Positions 24,890 to 34,213 of a stretch of 40,464 nucleotides of DNA are shown here, piece by piece (position 1 is the stretch's first letter; every line of letters begins with the position of its first letter). This DNA comes from a candidate division SR1 bacterium (lineage in GTDB: Bacteria; Patescibacteriota; JACMRA01), in NCBI GenBank assembly GCA_014377045.1, contig JACMQI010000023.1:1-40464 (forward strand), given 5' to 3'. A program made the translations under genes and the position numbers. The notes below the pieces were generated by a model, which was not told the DNA's origin, searched no databases, and was given only the letters and a program-made list of their open reading frames with translations.

Positions 24890-26050
24890 ATGACTTCTGA
24901 TATAAAAGATTTACAACCAACAATGCGAGATTTGATGAAACATGTATCAAATTACCCAGATATCAACTTAAATGATATGATAAAAGGAATAGTTCTTTTT
25001 GTTGCAAAAAACGAGGTTATACTAAATATTCCTAATGTAGGGCTGGGTTTAGTTCGCGGAAAAGAACTATATAATGAAGAGTATCTGTCAAGCATTAAAT
25101 TGGGCGATGAGCTTGAGGCAATTGTACTAGATTTAGATAACGAAAGACAAATGATCGAATTAAGCTTTAGGGCAATTGGTAGAGACAAGATTTGGACTGC
25201 TATCAAAGCTGAATATGATGGTCGTTCTACAGTCGACGCTAAAGTCAGAGATGCTAATCGAGGTGGATTTTTGGTCCGAGTTCAAGGCGTCGATGGTTTT
25301 TTACCAGCATCGCTTCTTTCTCCAACTCACGCTATAAAACAAGTGGGTATAGAAGACAAAAGCTTGGTAAATCAAATGAAAAAGTACGTTGGTCAAATCT
25401 TTAAAGTAAAGATTATTAGTATAAATGAAGATGCTGATACCTTGATTGTATCTGAAAAAGGTGTATCGGACGAGCTTGCAAAGTTAAAACTTTCACAATA
25501 TAAAGTTGGAACAATTGTCGAAGGTACTGTTGTCGGTGCTGTAGATTTTGGTATTTTTATTAGATTTGATGAAGATTTAGAAGGCTTGGTTCATATCTCA
25601 GAAATCGCTTGGAAAAAAGTCGAAGATCCACGTAGTGAATACAAAATTGGAGATAAAATTAAAGCAAAAATTGTTGAAATTGATAAAGATAATCGTATAA
25701 ACCTTTCAATTAAACAATTGTTGCCTAACCCATGGATAACATTTGCTAAATCTACAAAACCAGGAGATATTTTTAAAGGAAAAGTAAGCAAAATTGTGAG
25801 TTATGGCGCGATCATTGTCAACGATGAAGATATTCAAGGGCTTTGCCATATTAGTCAAATGTCAGAAAGTACAGTTGAAAATCCATCTCAAATACATGAC
25901 ATATTGAAAGTAGGAGAAGAAAGAGATTTTACAGTTCTAGGTGTAGATATTGATGAGAAACTATATCTAACTATTTTACCATTTGAAAAAGCAAAAGTTA
26001 TCCAAGAAGAGCTTAACACAAAGCAAAAAGATAGATCTGCTACAGAATAA
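24890..26050 (+). CDS. rpsA: Ribosomal protein S1-like RNA-binding protein, four S1 domains
   Basis: A 386-residue protein with four tandem S1/OB-fold domains at about 25-95, 108-190, 203-275 and 290-370. The third is the most canonical: GTIVEGTVVGAVDFGIFIRF, then GLVHISEIAW, ending INLSIKQL. The fourth has GDIFKGKVSKIVSYGAIIV and GLCHISQM. Four-domain S1 proteins are common in bacteria outside Proteobacteria and bind mRNA on the 30S subunit. In this window most genes lack a Shine-Dalgarno, so how S1 assists initiation here is unclear. It is a single-gene unit with a probable promoter just upstream. Confidence 0.9.
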   Translation: MTSDIKDLQPTMRDLMKHVSNYPDINLNDMIKGIVLFVAKNEVILNIPNVGLGLVRGKELYNEEYLSSIKLGDELEAIVLDLDNERQMIELSFRAIGRDKIWTAIKAEYDGRSTVDAKVRDANRGGFLVRVQGVDGFLPASLLSPTHAIKQVGIEDKSLVNQMKKYVGQIFKVKIISINEDADTLIVSEKGVSDELAKLKLSQYKVGTIVEGTVVGAVDFGIFIRFDEDLEGLVHISEIAWKKVEDPRSEYKIGDKIKAKIVEIDKDNRINLSIKQLLPNPWITFAKSTKPGDIFKGKVSKIVSYGAIIVNDEDIQGLCHISQMSESTVENPSQIHDILKVGEERDFTVLGVDIDEKLYLTILPFEKAKVIQEELNTKQKDRSATE

Positions 26051-26118
26051 TAAATTAACAGATATTGACTAATCTTTATTTATTATCCATTATTTATCAA
26101 CATTAAATCAATGGTTAT

Positions 26119-27168
26119 ATGAGTCAGAAAGAAAATTTTCATGAAAAAAATAATAAAAGTTTCAAGTTTCAAGTGAAAAATATATATATTCCTTTTTCTG
26201 ATAAACAAAAAACTGACAAGAATAATATAAACAAATTAAATAATAATTTACATCTTATAAAAAAAGATAAAGATGTGAAAGATGATAATTTTTTTGAATT
26301 ACAGAAGAAAAAATTTAATAAAAATTCACTAATATTGTTTGATAAAGAGCAATCACAGAAACAATCTAATAAACATATAAATTCCTTTAGTTCTGTTTTT
26401 AGACGTGATCATGAAGAAATACAGGGTATTAGAAGAGTTTTTAGGAAATCAGTTACTTTTTTTATACTATCTATTATTTCGTTTGGATTATTAGTCAGCC
26501 TAAGCATAAATTTATTTCAATTAAGTATATTAGTGCTATTAGTCACAATAATTGGCTTTATTGTTTTTACTAATATCTTTTATATTATAGTTGCTGATAA
26601 AAGCTACATTTGGTTAAATCTCATAGCACAATTTTTAGTTTTGCTTGCCGCACACTCGTTTTTGAAGCTAAGTTTTGCCCCAATAACACTAATATCAACC
26701 TTATTCATTCTTTTATTATCCTATTTATCCTATACAGAGCTTGAAAAAGTTCAATTAGGTAGCCGATTATTTACTATAGGTCAAATTACGAAAGAGTCAA
26801 TCGCTGTTTTATTGACCATGATTACAATTATTTTATCCTTGGGTTTATACAATTCGATAGTATTTAATGGCGTACAGAAAATATTCACCGAAAATGTGTT
26901 GAATAATCAGACAGTATTCAATAAATATATTATAGGTGAAAAAAAGTCTGACGCTACTTTAAATTCGTTTTTAGGACTTAGCCAGAAAAGTCAAGCAACA
27001 GGTAAATTACTTACTTTTAGTCAGTTTATAACAGAACATTTTAGAAATAATAAAGATGTTATTTTAGATTCTGAAACATCGCAAATAAGAGATAAGTGTG
27101 TTATAGATCTTGGAAAAGATGGTTGTCCTGATGATATAGCTATATCTCGAGATAAAAATAGTAGATAA
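26119..27168 (+). CDS. Multi-TM membrane protein, N-terminal part, ended by an in-frame TAA
   Basis: 349 codons from the ATG at 26119. The first 110 residues are soluble and Lys/Asn-rich. Five hydrophobic segments follow at about 112-133, 136-158, 165-182, 188-205 and 227-246, then an outer domain with a Cys pair near the end (RDKCVIDLGKDGCPDDI). The frame stops at TAA (27166-27168) but the same frame continues open and protein-like to 27615. The two parts look like one roughly 497-residue gene interrupted by a nonsense codon. A promoter TTGACT-17-CATTAT can be placed at 26065-26093. Family not recognised. Confidence 0.7.
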   Translation: MSQKENFHEKNNKSFKFQVKNIYIPFSDKQKTDKNNINKLNNNLHLIKKDKDVKDDNFFELQKKKFNKNSLILFDKEQSQKQSNKHINSFSSVFRRDHEEIQGIRRVFRKSVTFFILSIISFGLLVSLSINLFQLSILVLLVTIIGFIVFTNIFYIIVADKSYIWLNLIAQFLVLLAAHSFLKLSFAPITLISTLFILLLSYLSYTELEKVQLGSRLFTIGQITKESIAVLLTMITIILSLGLYNSIVFNGVQKIFTENVLNNQTVFNKYIIGEKKSDATLNSFLGLSQKSQATGKLLTFSQFITEHFRNNKDVILDSETSQIRDKCVIDLGKDGCPDDIAISRDKNSR

Positions 27169-27615
27169 GAGGAGTGGAGAGCTATAGCATACCCAAAAAT
27201 TAACTACACTTTAGATACTCCTTTAGATGATGCAAAATTTCGAGAAGTTGTAAAACAGTATTATATAAATCAAGTCTGTATAATAGAAAAAGGTGAAGAC
27301 TGTCCTACAAATAAAGAAATTCCTTCATTAAAAACAGATGGAGAAGCTGCTGTAACAACAAAAGCAAAAATATCTGACGCACTTACTAAGGATATTAATA
27401 TATCAGGTGGTTACCTCAAATATTTTTCGTTAGATCGCTCTAATATTCTTCCAATTTTATTAACTTTAGTTTTATTTATTTTTTTAAGCTTACTGAAAGG
27501 AATTTTTGGCTACATCGTCTTAACTGTGTCTTGGATACTATGGCAAATCTTAAAGCTCTTCAAGTTTGTTAAGATAGAGGTTGAAACAGTGGAGGCTGAA
27601 GTAGTAAGTATTTAA
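27169..27615 (+). pseudogene. C-terminal remainder of the interrupted membrane protein
   Basis: Directly after the TAA, the same frame stays open for 148 codons to a TAA at 27613-27615. It encodes a soluble part (YPKINYTLDTPLDDAKF, and two Cys in VCIIEKGEDC) and then two closely spaced membrane segments (LPILLTLVLFIFLSLL and GYIVLTVSWILWQIL) with an acidic tail. There is no ATG, GTG or TTG near its beginning. A purine-rich AAGAGGAG at 27165-27173 resembles a Shine-Dalgarno, but only ATA follows at the right distance. Nonsense mutation, sequencing error or readthrough are the options. Confidence 0.6.
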
Positions 27616-27684
27616 AAATCAATAATTTATCTAATTTTTAGATATAGCTTGACAATGTTTGAATCATCGTGAATCGATTATATC

Positions 27685-29088
27685 ATGATAGAGTGTGATT
27701 ATTTGATTATTGGAGGAGGAGATACTGGAATTTATTTAGCAGAAAATTTAAATAAACTTAGCAAAAGCATAGTATTGGTCGAGTCATATAAATTGGGAGG
27801 TGGAAGCTTAAATAATATAATAATACCAAAAAAAGAGTTTTATAAACAAGTCAAAAGTTTTTCTTATGTCCTTAAGTATTTTACTGATCAAGAGGATCTC
27901 TCTAATGCTTTATACGAAACAAGAAGAGTAATTGCGATAAAAATAAAACAAAATATCAATAAGCAGTTGACTAAAGTTTTTACAAAAGTAGCTAAATTAG
28001 AAAATCTAAAAATTCTTTTTGGTGTAGCATCTTTTCTTACTAAAAATACTGCTCGGGTACTAATAAAAGATAAATATATCACTATAAAATATAAAAAATG
28101 TTTACTTTGTATTGGAAAAGATTTTGTTGAACCTCAGATCATTAAAGGAGCTAATAATGTGCTTTTTTTGACCAAGTATAATATCTTTCACCTTGGACAC
28201 ATACCTCTTCATTTGGGTATAATAGGATTAACACTTGAGTCTATCGAAGTAGCCTCTTTTTATTCTCATCTAGGTGTAAAGGTAAGTATTTTTGAGGAAA
28301 AATTAAAATCCCAAGTTTTACCGTTGATAGATAGAACTATGGCAAGTTTTTTGGTTAATAAACTGATTTTTAGTTACGTAGATATACATTTTGATACTCA
28401 AATTAAAAGTATTGAAGAAAACAATGGTGAGATACTGCTTTATTCGCAAAACCAGGATATTTTTAAAACGTCTGATATTTATCTTCATACTAAAGAAAGA
28501 TTTGATTTAGAGGAAATAAACGGCAAAAGTATTGGCCTGAAATCTACCTATAATGGGATCAACATAAGTTCAGATAACAAAACAAACATAAAAAATATTT
28601 ATGCTTTTGGATCGTGCACAAATAAAAATGAATCAAAAAAAATAGTTAGAGCAAAGATCGAATCATTTATAAACTTAGTCGAAAAATTACACAAGATAAA
28701 GTACAAAACTCTTACTTCCCAATTAATGCTAAATACAGTAAATTTTATTACCTATAAGCCTCAACAAGAACATATAGGAAAAATCATATCGTTTGAAATG
28801 GAATACTTTTTAGATTCCATAGGTGTAGGATTGAGCGAATATAAAGCAGTTGGTCAATATGGACCTAAAATTAAAGTCCTTTTGATTTCAAATAAAAAAC
28901 AAAGCGAATTTTTAAAACTGATCTATTTTGTAAGTTCAAAAAGACTGATCGGTTATTGGGCAACATCATATTTTAAGATACGTTTTCACAGTTTACTCAG
29001 TTTTGCTATGGTTTCAAAATCAAATACTCTAACAATTATTGATATTATACAATCTCATGTTAGCAATTTGGAAAAAAAGATACATTAA
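27685..29088 (+). CDS. Degenerate pyridine nucleotide-disulfide oxidoreductase-like flavoprotein
   Basis: A 467-residue protein with the overall layout of dihydrolipoamide dehydrogenase or mercuric reductase: an N-terminal FAD loop (LIIGGGDTGIYLAENL), a central NAD-type domain, a second FAD motif (IYAFGSC, family IYAxGD) and a C-terminal dimerisation domain (about 345-460). The redox-active CxxxxC of the family (GGTCLNxGCxPSK) reads GGGSLNNIIIPKK, so both cysteines are gone. The NAD loop GxGxxG is degraded (IIGLTLESIEVA), and Asp in the second FAD motif is Ser. Disulfide chemistry is therefore not expected. A TTGACA at 27649-27654 may be its -35 box. What it does is unknown. Confidence 0.75.
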   Translation: MIECDYLIIGGGDTGIYLAENLNKLSKSIVLVESYKLGGGSLNNIIIPKKEFYKQVKSFSYVLKYFTDQEDLSNALYETRRVIAIKIKQNINKQLTKVFTKVAKLENLKILFGVASFLTKNTARVLIKDKYITIKYKKCLLCIGKDFVEPQIIKGANNVLFLTKYNIFHLGHIPLHLGIIGLTLESIEVASFYSHLGVKVSIFEEKLKSQVLPLIDRTMASFLVNKLIFSYVDIHFDTQIKSIEENNGEILLYSQNQDIFKTSDIYLHTKERFDLEEINGKSIGLKSTYNGINISSDNKTNIKNIYAFGSCTNKNESKKIVRAKIESFINLVEKLHKIKYKTLTSQLMLNTVNFITYKPQQEHIGKIISFEMEYFLDSIGVGLSEYKAVGQYGPKIKVLLISNKKQSEFLKLIYFVSSKRLIGYWATSYFKIRFHSLLSFAMVSKSNTLTIIDIIQSHVSNLEKKIH

Positions 29089-29111
29089 AACTTATTTTAA
29101 AGTCAAAGAAC

Positions 29112-29140
29112 TTGACAGTTTTTTATTTAGTCTATAAAAT
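29112..29140 (+). promoter_or_regulatory. Promoter of ppa-secG
   Basis: TTGACA (29112-29117), 17-base spacer, TAAAAT (29135-29140). The predicted start near 29147 leaves only about 6 bases before the ATG at 29153. Confidence 0.7.
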
Positions 29141-29152
29141 AAAAGAATTAAT

Positions 29153-29680
29153 ATGAATTCTAAAAATCTTTATTTTCTAGCTTCTGGAACAATTGATGAG
29201 TTCAAAGTGGTAATTGAAATTCCGTATGGAAGTCAAAATAAATATGAATTAGATCCTGAAACAGGTGCCTTATTTCTTGACAGGGTATTATATTCAAGTG
29301 AATTCTATCCATTCAATTATGGCTTCATTCCTTCTACTAAGGCTGAAGATGGAGATGCTCTTGATGTTGCAGTCTTACTTACAAACCCTGTGCCACCAGC
29401 TACTGTTTTACGTGCAAAGGCTATAGGTATGATCAAAAAAGTCGATAGTGGAGATATAGATAACTGTGTTATAGCAGTTCCTGTAGATGATCCTAGGTTT
29501 TCTGATATTTCTGATATTTCACAATTACCCGCACACAAGCTAAAAGAAATAGAAGATTTTTTTGCTAATTACAAGCGACTCCAAAATAAAGTATCTGTAA
29601 TTGAAGGATTTTTTGATGCTGCTACAGCAAAATCTGAGATTGCAAAATACTTAAATAATTATACTGAATTTAAAAAATAA
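29153..29680 (+). CDS. ppa: Inorganic pyrophosphatase
   Basis: A soluble family I pyrophosphatase that hydrolyses PPi to phosphate and pulls biosynthetic reactions forward. The 175 residues match the family: EIPYGSQNKYELDPETG, VLYSSEFYPFNYGFIPST, the metal-binding signature region EDGDALDVAVLL, then AVPVDDPRF and a C-terminal FFANYKRLQ helix. The signature normally reads DGDPLD; here Pro is Ala, while the three Asp residues are retained. It is followed 14 bases later by secG in an apparent operon. Confidence 0.95.
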   Translation: MNSKNLYFLASGTIDEFKVVIEIPYGSQNKYELDPETGALFLDRVLYSSEFYPFNYGFIPSTKAEDGDALDVAVLLTNPVPPATVLRAKAIGMIKKVDSGDIDNCVIAVPVDDPRFSDISDISQLPAHKLKEIEDFFANYKRLQNKVSVIEGFFDAATAKSEIAKYLNNYTEFKK

Positions 29681-29694
29681 AATTTTATACCATT

Positions 29695-29928
29695 ATGAAT
29701 CTAAATACAACCGATTGGTTATTACTTGCTCAAACGTTTTCATTAACCATGGCAGTTATTCTTATTTTGATGCAGAATCGCGGTGCAGGGCTATCTAGCG
29801 CGTTTGGGGGCGGAGACCAAGTTTATCTTACAAGAAGAGGTTTAGAAAAGTCAGTAGTAACGCTTACAGTGTTTTTTATAGTATCTTTTGTTGTACTGCG
29901 TACTATAGCGCTTTATATACCCTCGTAA
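29695..29928 (+). CDS. secG: Preprotein translocase subunit SecG
   Basis: A 77-residue protein with two membrane segments (about 8-25 and 53-73) joined by the SecG hallmark loop: LMQNRGAGLSSAFGGGDQ. It binds SecYE and aids SecA-driven export, on which the many exported proteins in this window would depend. It lies 14 bases downstream of ppa; no Shine-Dalgarno is visible, so translation may depend on the upstream gene. Confidence 0.92.
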   Translation: MNLNTTDWLLLAQTFSLTMAVILILMQNRGAGLSSAFGGGDQVYLTRRGLEKSVVTLTVFFIVSFVVLRTIALYIPS

Positions 29929-30132
29929 AGTTTCAAAAATATAAGGGATATTATTGAGCTAAGCATAATTTTTTTTAAAATAAAAATGGATTCAATTCTT
30001 TACACACATGCTAATTTGTTTAGTTACAATTGGTTAGAGAAGCATAAAATTAGATAACTTACTTAATTATAAGTAGTAGATTTTATAAAACTGTTTCTAT
30101 ATGATATAATTAATTTATATTAAATTACTAAT

Positions 30133-30477
30133 ATAGAAATAAAAGAACAAAAATTTTCAAACTTAACTGAAGCCCAAAATCAAAGTAAAATTAAAGTAAT
30201 TGCAGCGATTATTAAAAAAACTCAAAAAATAGAAAGTAATAAATACGATGAGGCTATTTAAGAAGTTTTATTTTATATATGAAATTTTACAATGTTAGGG
30301 CAAGTCTTAGTGGTTAGAAATTTTTCAACACTAAGAGATGTCCAGAATTTTGAAATTGGAGATAAAATAAATATCTACACAAAACTATAATTTTTCTATC
30401 TGAAGATGAAATAGTGCTTGATGCTAAAGATGTCTCAGATATTGAATATAACAAAGAATTTGTATTATTTATTGAAT
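30133..30477 (+). pseudogene. Decayed gene of unknown family
   Basis: One frame reads as protein (IEIKEQKFSNLTEAQNQSK, then NFSTLRDVQNFEIGDK) but is cut by TAA, TGA and again TAA (30388-30390). The next frame then continues as FLSEDEIVLDAKDVSD to a final TAA at 30475-30477. This pattern of multiple stops and a shift marks a degraded gene of about 115 codons. The rest of the 592-base gap between secG and htpX holds only a TATAAT-like box near 30104. No family recognised. Confidence 0.4.
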
Positions 30478-30520
30478 AAGTTAAGCTATTGAAAGAAGCT
30501 ATAAATTAAATACTTTAAAT

Positions 30521-31405
30521 TTAACTTAATTTTTTTAAAGCCTCGATTCTTTCTTCGAGTGGTGGATGGGTGCTAAATAGTCCACTAGTTTTCTCCCCCC
30601 ATGTCTTTTTAGGTGGAGATATGAAAAAATGGCTAGTAGCTGTAGAGTAGTGATCTGTAGGTACTGGACTTTCGTATAGCTTTGTGAGGGCGTCCATGAG
30701 TCCTTTTGGATAACGAGTCATAACTACTGCAGAAGCATCTGCCAGGCTCTCCCGTGACCTAGAAATAGCAAGCTGAATCAACAAAGCAACAAATGGTGCT
30801 AAGACTAATGCAATAATATATACTACCATTACAATAGGACTTTTATTGTCACTGTCATCATCGCCTCTGCCCCACCACATTGCACGAAAGGCGAAGTCAC
30901 TAATAAAGCTAATTACACTAGCTAATACCATTGTCACAGTCATCACAAGTATATCACGATTTTTGACATGAGATAGCTCATGTGCGATCACTCCTTCAAG
31001 TTCATTTTTATTAAGTAATTTCAAAATACCTTGATTTAGACAAATATTGGCATGTTCAGGGTCTCTACCACAAGCAAATGCATTTGGAGAGAGGTCAGGA
31101 GATATAAATATTTTTGGTTTTGGTATTCCAGCAATTTTGCTCAAATTTTCTACCATTATGTGGATTTGCGGTGCTTCTTGTTCAGATATTTCTTGCCCAC
31201 CAGCAGACATAATTGCTAATGAACCTCCTGCATAATAAGCAACTAAAGCTTGACCAATAGATATAACTAATCCTAAAATTGCGAAAAACGGCTGATTATA
31301 ATAAGTAGAAAATCCGTAGAAAATGGCACTAACTAATCCTACAAATAGAAATAGTAAAGCTATAGTTTTTCGTTGATTGTGCGATTGATACGAGTAAGCG
31401 GACAT
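30521..31405 (-). CDS. htpX: Membrane zinc metalloprotease HtpX
   Basis: A M48-family protease that degrades damaged membrane proteins, with its active site facing the cytoplasm. The 294-residue protein has two N-terminal membrane segments (about 14-31 and 37-60), the SPDLSPNAFACGR segment, the zinc motif HELSH (about 140-144) and the third ligand region SRESLADASAV, with two more hydrophobic segments between (about 152-172 and 186-210). It ends with the family-typical STHPPLEERI. The promoter is at 31423-31451. It is a single gene on the minus strand, inside a stretch of decayed genes, but is itself fully intact. Confidence 0.95.
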   Translation of the reverse strand: MSAYSYQSHNQRKTIALLFLFVGLVSAIFYGFSTYYNQPFFAILGLVISIGQALVAYYAGGSLAIMSAGGQEISEQEAPQIHIMVENLSKIAGIPKPKIFISPDLSPNAFACGRDPEHANICLNQGILKLLNKNELEGVIAHELSHVKNRDILVMTVTMVLASVISFISDFAFRAMWWGRGDDDSDNKSPIVMVVYIIALVLAPFVALLIQLAISRSRESLADASAVVMTRYPKGLMDALTKLYESPVPTDHYSTATSHFFISPPKKTWGEKTSGLFSTHPPLEERIEALKKLS

Positions 31406-31422
31406 AGAAGGGGTATATCCTA

Positions 31423-31451
31423 TACATAACTATTTTTTATACTATAGTCAA
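31423..31451 (-). promoter_or_regulatory. Promoter of htpX
   Basis: Minus strand TTGACT (31446-31451), 17-base spacer, TATGTA (31423-31428), leaving a leader of about 10 bases. Confidence 0.55.
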
Positions 31452-31614
31452 ATTTTTTAGTAGATACTTTTTCAGTGCTTAGAGTGGAACTACAAGCTCA
31501 ACCCATAGTTTATCAGATAACTATAAACAAATTTGATGATAGACTTTAATGACCATATATAAGGAAAAAATCTTGCTTGATAACTTAATCTAAAATATCA
31601 ATTGTTTGTGTATT

Positions 31615-31963
31615 ATGCAGGACTATTATCATGACGCATTTGATGTTACAGGCTACAAAGCAAGTACTACAAACAAAGATTTTCAATCATGAACTGATAT
31701 CATAGCTGTTTGGAAAAAATGGTGTGAAAAAGATATTTCTAAAACTATTATTGGAAAAGCAAGTGACACTGTCCAGTGTATATTTCAATTATTCCAATCC
31801 CGAGAGCATGAACGAGCGAAATTATGATATATTGATCGGCTACAACATAAATTATGGGGCAGTACAAACCAATCCTGATCTAACAACAATCACAGTACCA
31901 GCTCAGCATTATAAATACGATATAGCTAGTGAAGAGATGCATATGGCCCTTATCAATAAATGA
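31615..31963 (+). pseudogene. Decayed GyrI-like effector-binding domain gene
   Basis: From the ATG at 31615 the text resembles GyrI-like/Cass2-type small-molecule-binding proteins: FDVTGYKASTTN near the start, IIAVWKKW, then after a frameshift near 31775 the core SVYFNYSNPES, YDILIGYNINYG and ITVPAQHYKYDI. A TGA interrupts at 31690-31692 and another ends the second frame at 31961-31963. Homology-like text seems to go on beyond that in a shifted frame to about 32070. A GTG-initiated reading frame at 31724-31963 is only the shifted second part of this gene. No function is expected now. Confidence 0.55.
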
Positions 31964-32206
31964 AAGGAATATTAACGAAGCAAATCTAAGTTATGGATAT
32001 GTATCTCAAAGATGGGAAGTGTAACTATAGCTGTAAGCGTGGAAAAATGATTTTAAGGTATAAAACCTTTTGTATATATGTCAATCACAATCAGATAAAT
32101 ATTAATTCAAAATAAATAAGTATTATTAATAAATTAAAATATGAATGTACAACAAAAACCATTTTACTAGTTTCTAGAAGGATCGGATAAAACTTTCATT
32201 ATTCCT

Positions 32207-34168
32207 GTGTATCAACGTGATTATGCTTGGAAGCATGCAAATTGCCAAAAATTGTGGGATGACATTTGTGATTTAGTGGAAAATAAAAGATCGAATCATT
32301 TTTTAGGAACGCTAGTTACAATCGAAAAAGGTTTCCAAGATTATTCTGTTATTGATGGTCAACAACGACTTACAACCATCTCCTTACTTCTGTTAGCTTT
32401 AAGAAATGTTTTGAAATTAAAAAATAAATTATTAGATGAAGAAAATTTGATGAATATGATTAGCGATTTTCTAATTAACAAATATTCACCTGATCAAAGT
32501 AAAAGAATTAGACTTAAACCAAATAAACAGGATAAACAAAGATTTGAGGATCTTTTTGAGAAGAATGAAATTGAACAAACTGGGTCCAATATCTACTCAA
32601 ATTATAAGTTTTTTTATGACAAAATATATCAAAATAGGCTTACACCACAACAAATTTTTGATGCTTTTCGTAAGCTAAATATTGTATTAATAAATCTTAC
32701 AAGAGGCGTTGATGATCCGCAATTAATTTTTGAAAGTTTAAACTCCACAGGGGTAGATTTAACACCTGCAGACTTAATTCGTAATTATATCCTGATGGAT
32801 CTTGAATACGAAAATCAAGAAGTCTTTTATACAAAATACTGGTTAACAATAGAGCATAATTGTGATGAAGTTGCAGAGTTTATTCGTTATTATCTTAATT
32901 ATAAACTTAAGTTATCAGTAAAAAGGGAGGATATATATACAAAATTTAAGGAATTCGTAAAAACAAAGTATAATAATGACAAAGAGCAGATATTAAAAGA
33001 CTTAGTAAAATATTCTATCTTTTATAGTTATCTTATACAATATCAAAACTACTCTGAAGACGGCGTCAATTTAAGATTAGAAAGATTAAGAAAGCTTGAA
33101 TTTACAGTATGTTACCCATATTTACTAGATGTGTTTTCCGATTTGAAAGAAAATATATTTTCTACTGCAGTAGTTGTTGAGATATTAGAAATAATTGAAT
33201 CATATGCCTTTAGAAAAATTCTTGTGAATAACACGACACAAGATTTAAATAAATTATTTATTACTTTAGCTAGAGATATTAAAAAAGAACCAGATTGGGC
33301 AAGGGACTACTTTGAAATTTTGAAATATATAATTTTGGAAAAGACTCTATCTCAGTCAATCCCAAACGATGAAGAATTTGAAAGTGTTTTAATCTATAAA
33401 GAAGTGTATAGACTACAATCCAAGAACCGTACCTTTTTATTAGCTTCTTTGGAAAATTACAATTCAGCCTACAAAGTTGATTTGAGTAATTTAACAGTTG
33501 AGCATATTATGCCGCAAACTTTAGATATAAAATGGAAAGCAAGGATTGGTGACAATTCTGAAGAAATTCAAAGTAAGTATTTGCATACACTTGGCAATCT
33601 TACATTGACACCTCAGAACAGCAAGTTATCCAATAACGATTATGATAAAAAATTAAAAATCGATTTTCAAACAAGTAAGTTAAAGCTTAATTATAAAATT
33701 GAAGAAGGCGAAGATTGGGGAGAGATACAGATTTTACACAGAGCTAAAATCCTTGCTAAAGGGGCACTTGAGATTTGGAAATACCCAAAAACTTCTTTTT
33801 CAAAAATGGCTAAAGAAGAGCAGGTATTTGATTTATCCGATGACGATGATTTTTCAGGAAAAAAACCAAAATATTTAATACTTGGTAATACAGATTCTCG
33901 ACTTGAGATTAACTCGTGGAAAGAATTTTTGAAAGAAAGTTGTAAATATTTATTTAATTATTCACCTACAGAATTTATCTCATTGGCAGACAAAATAGAG
34001 TATCAATGGTATTTTAAACCTATTAAACCCATGAATAGTCCTGTAGAGTTTGTTTCCAGATATTTTATTGAATCGAATTTAAGTGCAAATGGGATTGTAG
34101 GGTTTTTGAAGAAAACATATGAAGAAATTAGTTTTCCACCAGAGCAAATTCAATTAATTTTAAAATAG
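32207..34168 (+). CDS. GmrSD-type DUF262/DUF1524 protein
   Basis: GmrSD enzymes are nucleotide-dependent restriction endonucleases against modified (glucosylated) phage DNA. The N-terminal DUF262 domain shows YQRDYAW at its start and FLGTLV...VIDGQQRLTT (near residue 50). The C-terminal DUF1524 nuclease has the HNH-like TVEHIMPQTLD (near 430) and LHTLGNLTLTPQNSKLSNNDY. About 130 further residues form an extra C-terminal domain. GTG at 32207 is the first usual start in the open frame, but the domain really begins at an ATG at 32141 (MNVQQKPFY), followed by TAG at 32168-32170 and then FLEGSDKTFIIPV in frame. From 32207 the protein lacks the first DUF262 strand. Active or dying cannot be decided here. 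Confidence 0.82.
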   Translation: MYQRDYAWKHANCQKLWDDICDLVENKRSNHFLGTLVTIEKGFQDYSVIDGQQRLTTISLLLLALRNVLKLKNKLLDEENLMNMISDFLINKYSPDQSKRIRLKPNKQDKQRFEDLFEKNEIEQTGSNIYSNYKFFYDKIYQNRLTPQQIFDAFRKLNIVLINLTRGVDDPQLIFESLNSTGVDLTPADLIRNYILMDLEYENQEVFYTKYWLTIEHNCDEVAEFIRYYLNYKLKLSVKREDIYTKFKEFVKTKYNNDKEQILKDLVKYSIFYSYLIQYQNYSEDGVNLRLERLRKLEFTVCYPYLLDVFSDLKENIFSTAVVVEILEIIESYAFRKILVNNTTQDLNKLFITLARDIKKEPDWARDYFEILKYIILEKTLSQSIPNDEEFESVLIYKEVYRLQSKNRTFLLASLENYNSAYKVDLSNLTVEHIMPQTLDIKWKARIGDNSEEIQSKYLHTLGNLTLTPQNSKLSNNDYDKKLKIDFQTSKLKLNYKIEEGEDWGEIQILHRAKILAKGALEIWKYPKTSFSKMAKEEQVFDLSDDDDFSGKKPKYLILGNTDSRLEINSWKEFLKESCKYLFNYSPTEFISLADKIEYQWYFKPIKPMNSPVEFVSRYFIESNLSANGIVGFLKKTYEEISFPPEQIQLILK

Positions 34169-34213
34169 ATCGGCATAGAAAATTATTACCAAACCGTCAT
34201 CAATTAAATATAA

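Noticed and set aside
27165-27190. AAGAGGAG as a Shine-Dalgarno for a separate second gene after the TAA
   Set aside because: Only ATA stands at a suitable distance, and neighbouring genes rarely use a Shine-Dalgarno; an interrupted single gene fits better.
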